Below, piece after piece: positions 61,849 to 64,000 of a stretch of 64,000 nt of DNA. The stretch comes from Pseudomonas sp. 10-1B (GTDB taxonomy: Bacteria > Pseudomonadota > Gammaproteobacteria > Pseudomonadales > Pseudomonadaceae). Numbering within the stretch: position 1 is the stretch's first letter; the number at the start of each line of letters is the position of its first letter. The position numbers were made by a program, and so were the translations under genes. The stretch lies in contig NZ_JYKS01000012.1 of NCBI RefSeq assembly GCF_000935045.1, positions 33,486 through 97,485 of the forward strand. Reading direction: 5' to 3'. The notes beneath the pieces were generated by a model. That model was not told the origin of the DNA and searched no databases. It was given only the letters and a program-made list of their open reading frames with translations.

Positions 61849-62259
61849 TCAGGCGAAATGAAATACGGCTGCGGGGAAAGCGGCGGGGGAGGCGCGGGGG
61901 TTGAGGGCGGGGCGTTGATAGCGCGGCGGCGGTTGCGCCCAGCTGCGCACGACGATGGGCGAGGTGGCCACGGCTTGCGCCGGGCTGAACGACCAGCCGC
62001 CGCTGCTGAGCGGCACGGCAAGGCCGAACGAGGAACACACCGGGCAGTCGAGCTGGGCCATGTGCTGGTCGCCGCCAGCGCCATCGAGGTCGATGGCCAC
62101 GCCGTGCTCGCTGTTGATCGAGCAGAAACCACCCTCCAGCCCGGCCAGGCGCAGGCCACCCATCTGGCCATGGTGCAGGCCACATAGCAACAGGCTGAAC
62201 AGGACGCTGGCATAGAGCGTCCAGGCGGTCAGCGTGCGGGTGTGCCGGGAGGTTTTCAT
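61849..62259 (-). CDS. DUF2946 protein
   Basis: 136 aa from ATG 62259. A hydrophobic N-terminal segment (LTAWTLYASVLFSLLLCGLHHGQM) followed by HHGQM, GFCSINSEHG and MAQLDCPVCSSFG: the His and CxxC pattern of DUF2946, a family found beside copper-related genes. The C-terminus is Pro/Ala/Arg-rich. Likely anchored in the inner membrane with the CxxC in the periplasm. First gene of a unit with the TonB receptor. Confidence 0.8.
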   Translation of the reverse strand: MKTSRHTRTLTAWTLYASVLFSLLLCGLHHGQMGGLRLAGLEGGFCSINSEHGVAIDLDGAGGDQHMAQLDCPVCSSFGLAVPLSSGGWSFSPAQAVATSPIVVRSWAQPPPRYQRPALNPRASPAAFPAAVFHFA

Positions 62260-62313
62260 GGCGGCGAATCTACCACCCCGACAAGCGGTCGGGTAGTGCT
62301 TTGCTTCAGGATT

Positions 62314-62419
62314 TTGGGGCTGCTTTGCAGCCCATCGCGACACAAGGCCGCTCCTACAAGCGGTCGCATTCCTTTGTAGGAGCGGCCTTGTGTCGCGAAA
62401 GGGGCGCAAAGCGCCCCCG
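62314..62419. repeat. REP-like pair of the TGTCGCG type
   Basis: TTGGGGCTGCTTTGCAGCCCATCG...CGACACAAGGCCGCTCCTAC and inverted GTAGGAGCGGCCTTGTGTCG...GGGGCGCAAAGCGCCCC. Confidence 0.9.
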
Positions 62420-62426
62420 GGTTCTG

Positions 62427-63203
62427 TCAGGCCGCGCGCTCGAGCACATCCAGCAGGTCGACGAACTCCAGCGCCAGTTTGTGGCGTGGCGCCAGGTGCA
62501 CCAAGGGCACCGACGCCTGGTGCGATTCCCGCATCTTGATCGAACTGCTCAGGTACACCGGCAGCACGGGCATGCCTTCGCTGCGCAATTGGTCGACCAG
62601 GGTCTGGTGCAGCGCGGTGCGCCCGGCGAACTGGTTGACCACTACCCCCTCCACTTGCAACGCTGGGTTGTGGTCCTGACGCAACTCTTCGACCTCGGCC
62701 ATGACGCTGTGCAGGGCCTGGCGTGAGAAACTGTCGCAGTCGAACGGGATCAGCAGCCGCTCGGCCGCCACCAGCGCGCTGAAGGTGTAGAAATTGAGCG
62801 CGGGCGGGGTATCGATGTAGATCCGCTCGTAGTCCTCGCCCAGTTCCACCAGCAGCTTGCGCAGTTTGTTGATCTTGAACTTGCTCTCCAGCTTGCTCTG
62901 CAGGTCGCTGAGGTCGGGGCTGGCGGTGACCAGGTGCAGGTTGTTGTAGCGGGTTTCGGTGATCGCCACGCGGTGCTTCTTGCCGGCGGCGGTGACGGGC
63001 GTCAAGGTCTGGCGGAAGAAGTCGGCGATGCCGGAAGGAATGCCGTCATTGACCAGGCCGGTCAGGTAATAGGTGGCATTGGCTTGCGGGTCGAGGTCGA
63101 CCAGCAAGGTCCGGTAGCCCTCGGCGGCACTGGCTGCGGCGAGGTTGCAGGCGATGCTGGATTTGCCGACGCCACCTTTCTGATTGAAAACCACACGACG
63201 CAT
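62427..63203 (-). CDS. ParA/Soj-family partitioning ATPase
   Basis: 258 aa from ATG 63203. Deviant Walker A FNQKGGVGKSSIACNLAAASA near the N-terminus, A' motif LLVDLDPQANATYYL, Walker B RIYIDTPPALNFYTFSALVAAERLLIPFDCDSFS, then VEGVVVNQFAGRTALHQ. No ParB gene or parS-like site is adjacent, so it is an orphan member, as for ParA-like proteins that place chemoreceptor arrays, polysaccharide machinery or other cargo. It is not proof of a plasmid. Confidence 0.88.
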   Translation of the reverse strand: MRRVVFNQKGGVGKSSIACNLAAASAAEGYRTLLVDLDPQANATYYLTGLVNDGIPSGIADFFRQTLTPVTAAGKKHRVAITETRYNNLHLVTASPDLSDLQSKLESKFKINKLRKLLVELGEDYERIYIDTPPALNFYTFSALVAAERLLIPFDCDSFSRQALHSVMAEVEELRQDHNPALQVEGVVVNQFAGRTALHQTLVDQLRSEGMPVLPVYLSSSIKMRESHQASVPLVHLAPRHKLALEFVDLLDVLERAA

Positions 63204-63314
63204 GAGACGCTCATCCATGAAATGAAAATGTCAGGTTGGGGTCAATCCTATGACTGAAACACGACAGTTTTATGACAAGGTTTGTTACAACCTGCACTTT
63301 CATCTTCATCTCTA

Positions 63315-63347
63315 CCGGCCCTTTCGCGGGTAAACCCGCTCCCACAC
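63315..63347. repeat. REP half adjoining the insertion sequence
   Basis: CCGGCCCTTTCGCGGGTAAA followed by CCCGCTCCCACA: a left REP unit cut off by the IS end; its inverted partner is expected on the other side of the IS, beyond the window. Confidence 0.75.
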
Positions 63348-63386
63348 AGGCTGTGTGAAAACCTGAAATTTTGAGCCAGCTCCTGC

Positions 63387-63420
63387 AAAATGCCCCGCAT
63401 CAACGATGCGGGGCATTTTT
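63387..63420 (+). terminator. Terminator-like hairpin at the IS left end
   Basis: TGCCCCGCAT-CAAC-GATGCGGGGCA preceded by AAAA and followed by TTTTT: functional-looking in both directions and placed right before the transposase ATG, so it blocks read-through from outside. Confidence 0.85.
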
Positions 63421-63421
63421 C

Positions 63422-64000
63422 ATGGCGTACATTCAGGGCGAACCACGGAATCAGACCAGCCTGTTTCCAGTCTCGATTGATGAGCTTATCCCGGCCGATC
63501 ATCTGGTGCGCGTCATTGATGCGTACGTTGCCCGAATTGATCTGAAGGTGCTGGGCTTCGACAAGGCCGAGCCCAAAGTGAATGGACGCCCGCCTTACAA
63601 CCCCGCGCTTACAACCCCGCTGATTTGCTCAAGCTGTACCTATACGGCTACTTCTACCAGATCCGTTCTTCCCGTCGCCTTGAAGCCGAATGTCAGCGCA
63701 ATGTCGAGGTCATGTGGTTGCTCAACCGTCTTGCTCCTGACTTCAAAACCATCGCTGATTTCCGTAGAGACAACACTGTGGCGTTTTCAGCCACCTGCCG
63801 TGCTTTTGTGCAGTTCTGTCGAAGTGCGGGCTTGGTCAAGGGGGATCTCGTCGCAATTGATGGCAGCAAATTCAGAGCCGTAGCTTCCAATCGCCGTCAT
63901 ATCAGCACCAAACATCTCAAGCGGGACCTGGAAAAGTTGGATCAACGTATTGCTCGTTACCTGGCGACCCTGGATGAGTCGGATCAGAGTGAAAGTGCCG
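63422..64000 (+). pseudogene. IS1182-type transposase, frameshifted and cut by the window edge
   Basis: ATG 63422 opens MAYIQGEPRNQTSLFPVSID and runs to about 63600. A 14-bp tandem duplication (63594-63607 repeated at 63608-63621) then shifts the frame; the true continuation in another frame reads NPADLLKLYLYGYFYQIRSS, then RRLEAECQRNVEVMWLL, LAPDFKTIADFRRDN and VAIDGSKFRAV, which carries the first DDE-type Asp. Family: ISNCY/IS1182-like transposase. The frameshift predicts a non-functional protein unless programmed slippage occurs, which the 14-bp duplication does not suggest. Confidence 0.85.

Larger units (their letters stand above)
63346..64000 (+). mobile_element. IS1182-family insertion sequence (left end, partial)
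   Basis: Starts about 63346 with CACAGGCTGTGTGAAAAC (likely left terminal repeat), directly after a REP half. Contains a protective hairpin and a broken transposase. The right end is outside the window. Confidence 0.7.

Noticed and set aside
62427..63203. Plasmid partition locus
   Set aside because: ParA-like ATPase stands alone with no ParB or centromere-like repeats and lies among chromosomal genes.

Overview
The window is a 64-kb piece of a high-GC Pseudomonas chromosome, most likely from the P. putida group. The support is: a fatty acid cis/trans isomerase of the P. putida length (766 aa), Pseudomonas-typical families (DUF1654, DUF2790, DUF2970, DUF4174), about 20 REP-type inverted repeats of the P. 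putida kind between genes, and a gene order (aroE-aroQ-czcCBA-MFS, polB, metH, cti, nfuA) that fits that species group. No plasmid or phage backbone is seen. The only mobile element is a broken IS1182-type insertion sequence running off the right end.

Layout. 1-5.3 kb: 3' part of sstT, an nhaR-like regulator, a small lipoprotein, a TerC-family membrane protein, a C39-like lipoprotein that lacks the expected catalytic residues, and a puuB-like oxidase. 5.4-6.0 kb: two identical tRNA-Val(GAC) genes, each with its own promoter and terminator. 6.1-11.1 kb: an accessory cell-surface set (Wzx-type flippase, DUF535 protein, GNAT/FemAB-like transferase, GT61 glycosyltransferase). 11.2-19.5 kb: small metabolic and regulatory genes, a DUF1654 gene with a perfect LexA box, a GntR regulator beside a decayed oxidoreductase, two MFS exporters and an aldo/keto reductase. 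19.7-31.9 kb: sulfite reductase and its DUF934 partner, a periplasmic binding protein, metH, cti, an acyltransferase and nfuA. 32.2-33.3 kb: a copper-delivery pair (SCO, PCuAC). 33.5-42.8 kb: AzlCD with an AraC regulator, a Sel1 protein, an SGNH protein, a YqcI/YcgG-RhtB pair with a divergent LysR regulator, and polB.

43.0-49.7 kb is the most interesting part. A secreted precursor-like protein carries six EGKCG motifs followed by two canonical EF-hand loops. It is followed by a DUF692 (MNIO) enzyme, a DUF2063 partner and a convergent DoxX protein, which is the architecture of HvfABC/bufferin-type copper-binding RiPP systems. Next come an OmpR-family two-component system and a divergent DUF2790-thioredoxin pair. 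The same direct repeat (TGTATY-N4-TGTAYY, 10-bp pitch) lies upstream of the precursor, upstream of doxX and in the promoter region shared by the two-component system and DUF2790. This suggests one metal-stress regulon.

49.8-64 kb: aroE-aroQ, a CzcCBA heavy-metal efflux operon with an 18-bp palindrome upstream, an MHS-family MFS transporter, a lipoprotein, a TonB-dependent receptor with a DUF2946 gene, a ParA-like ATPase and the disrupted IS. Metal handling (SCO/PCuAC, the Hvf-like locus, Czc, DUF2946/TonB) is the recurring theme of the second half. Family names and gene-order comparisons come from recall of known proteins; no database search was run.
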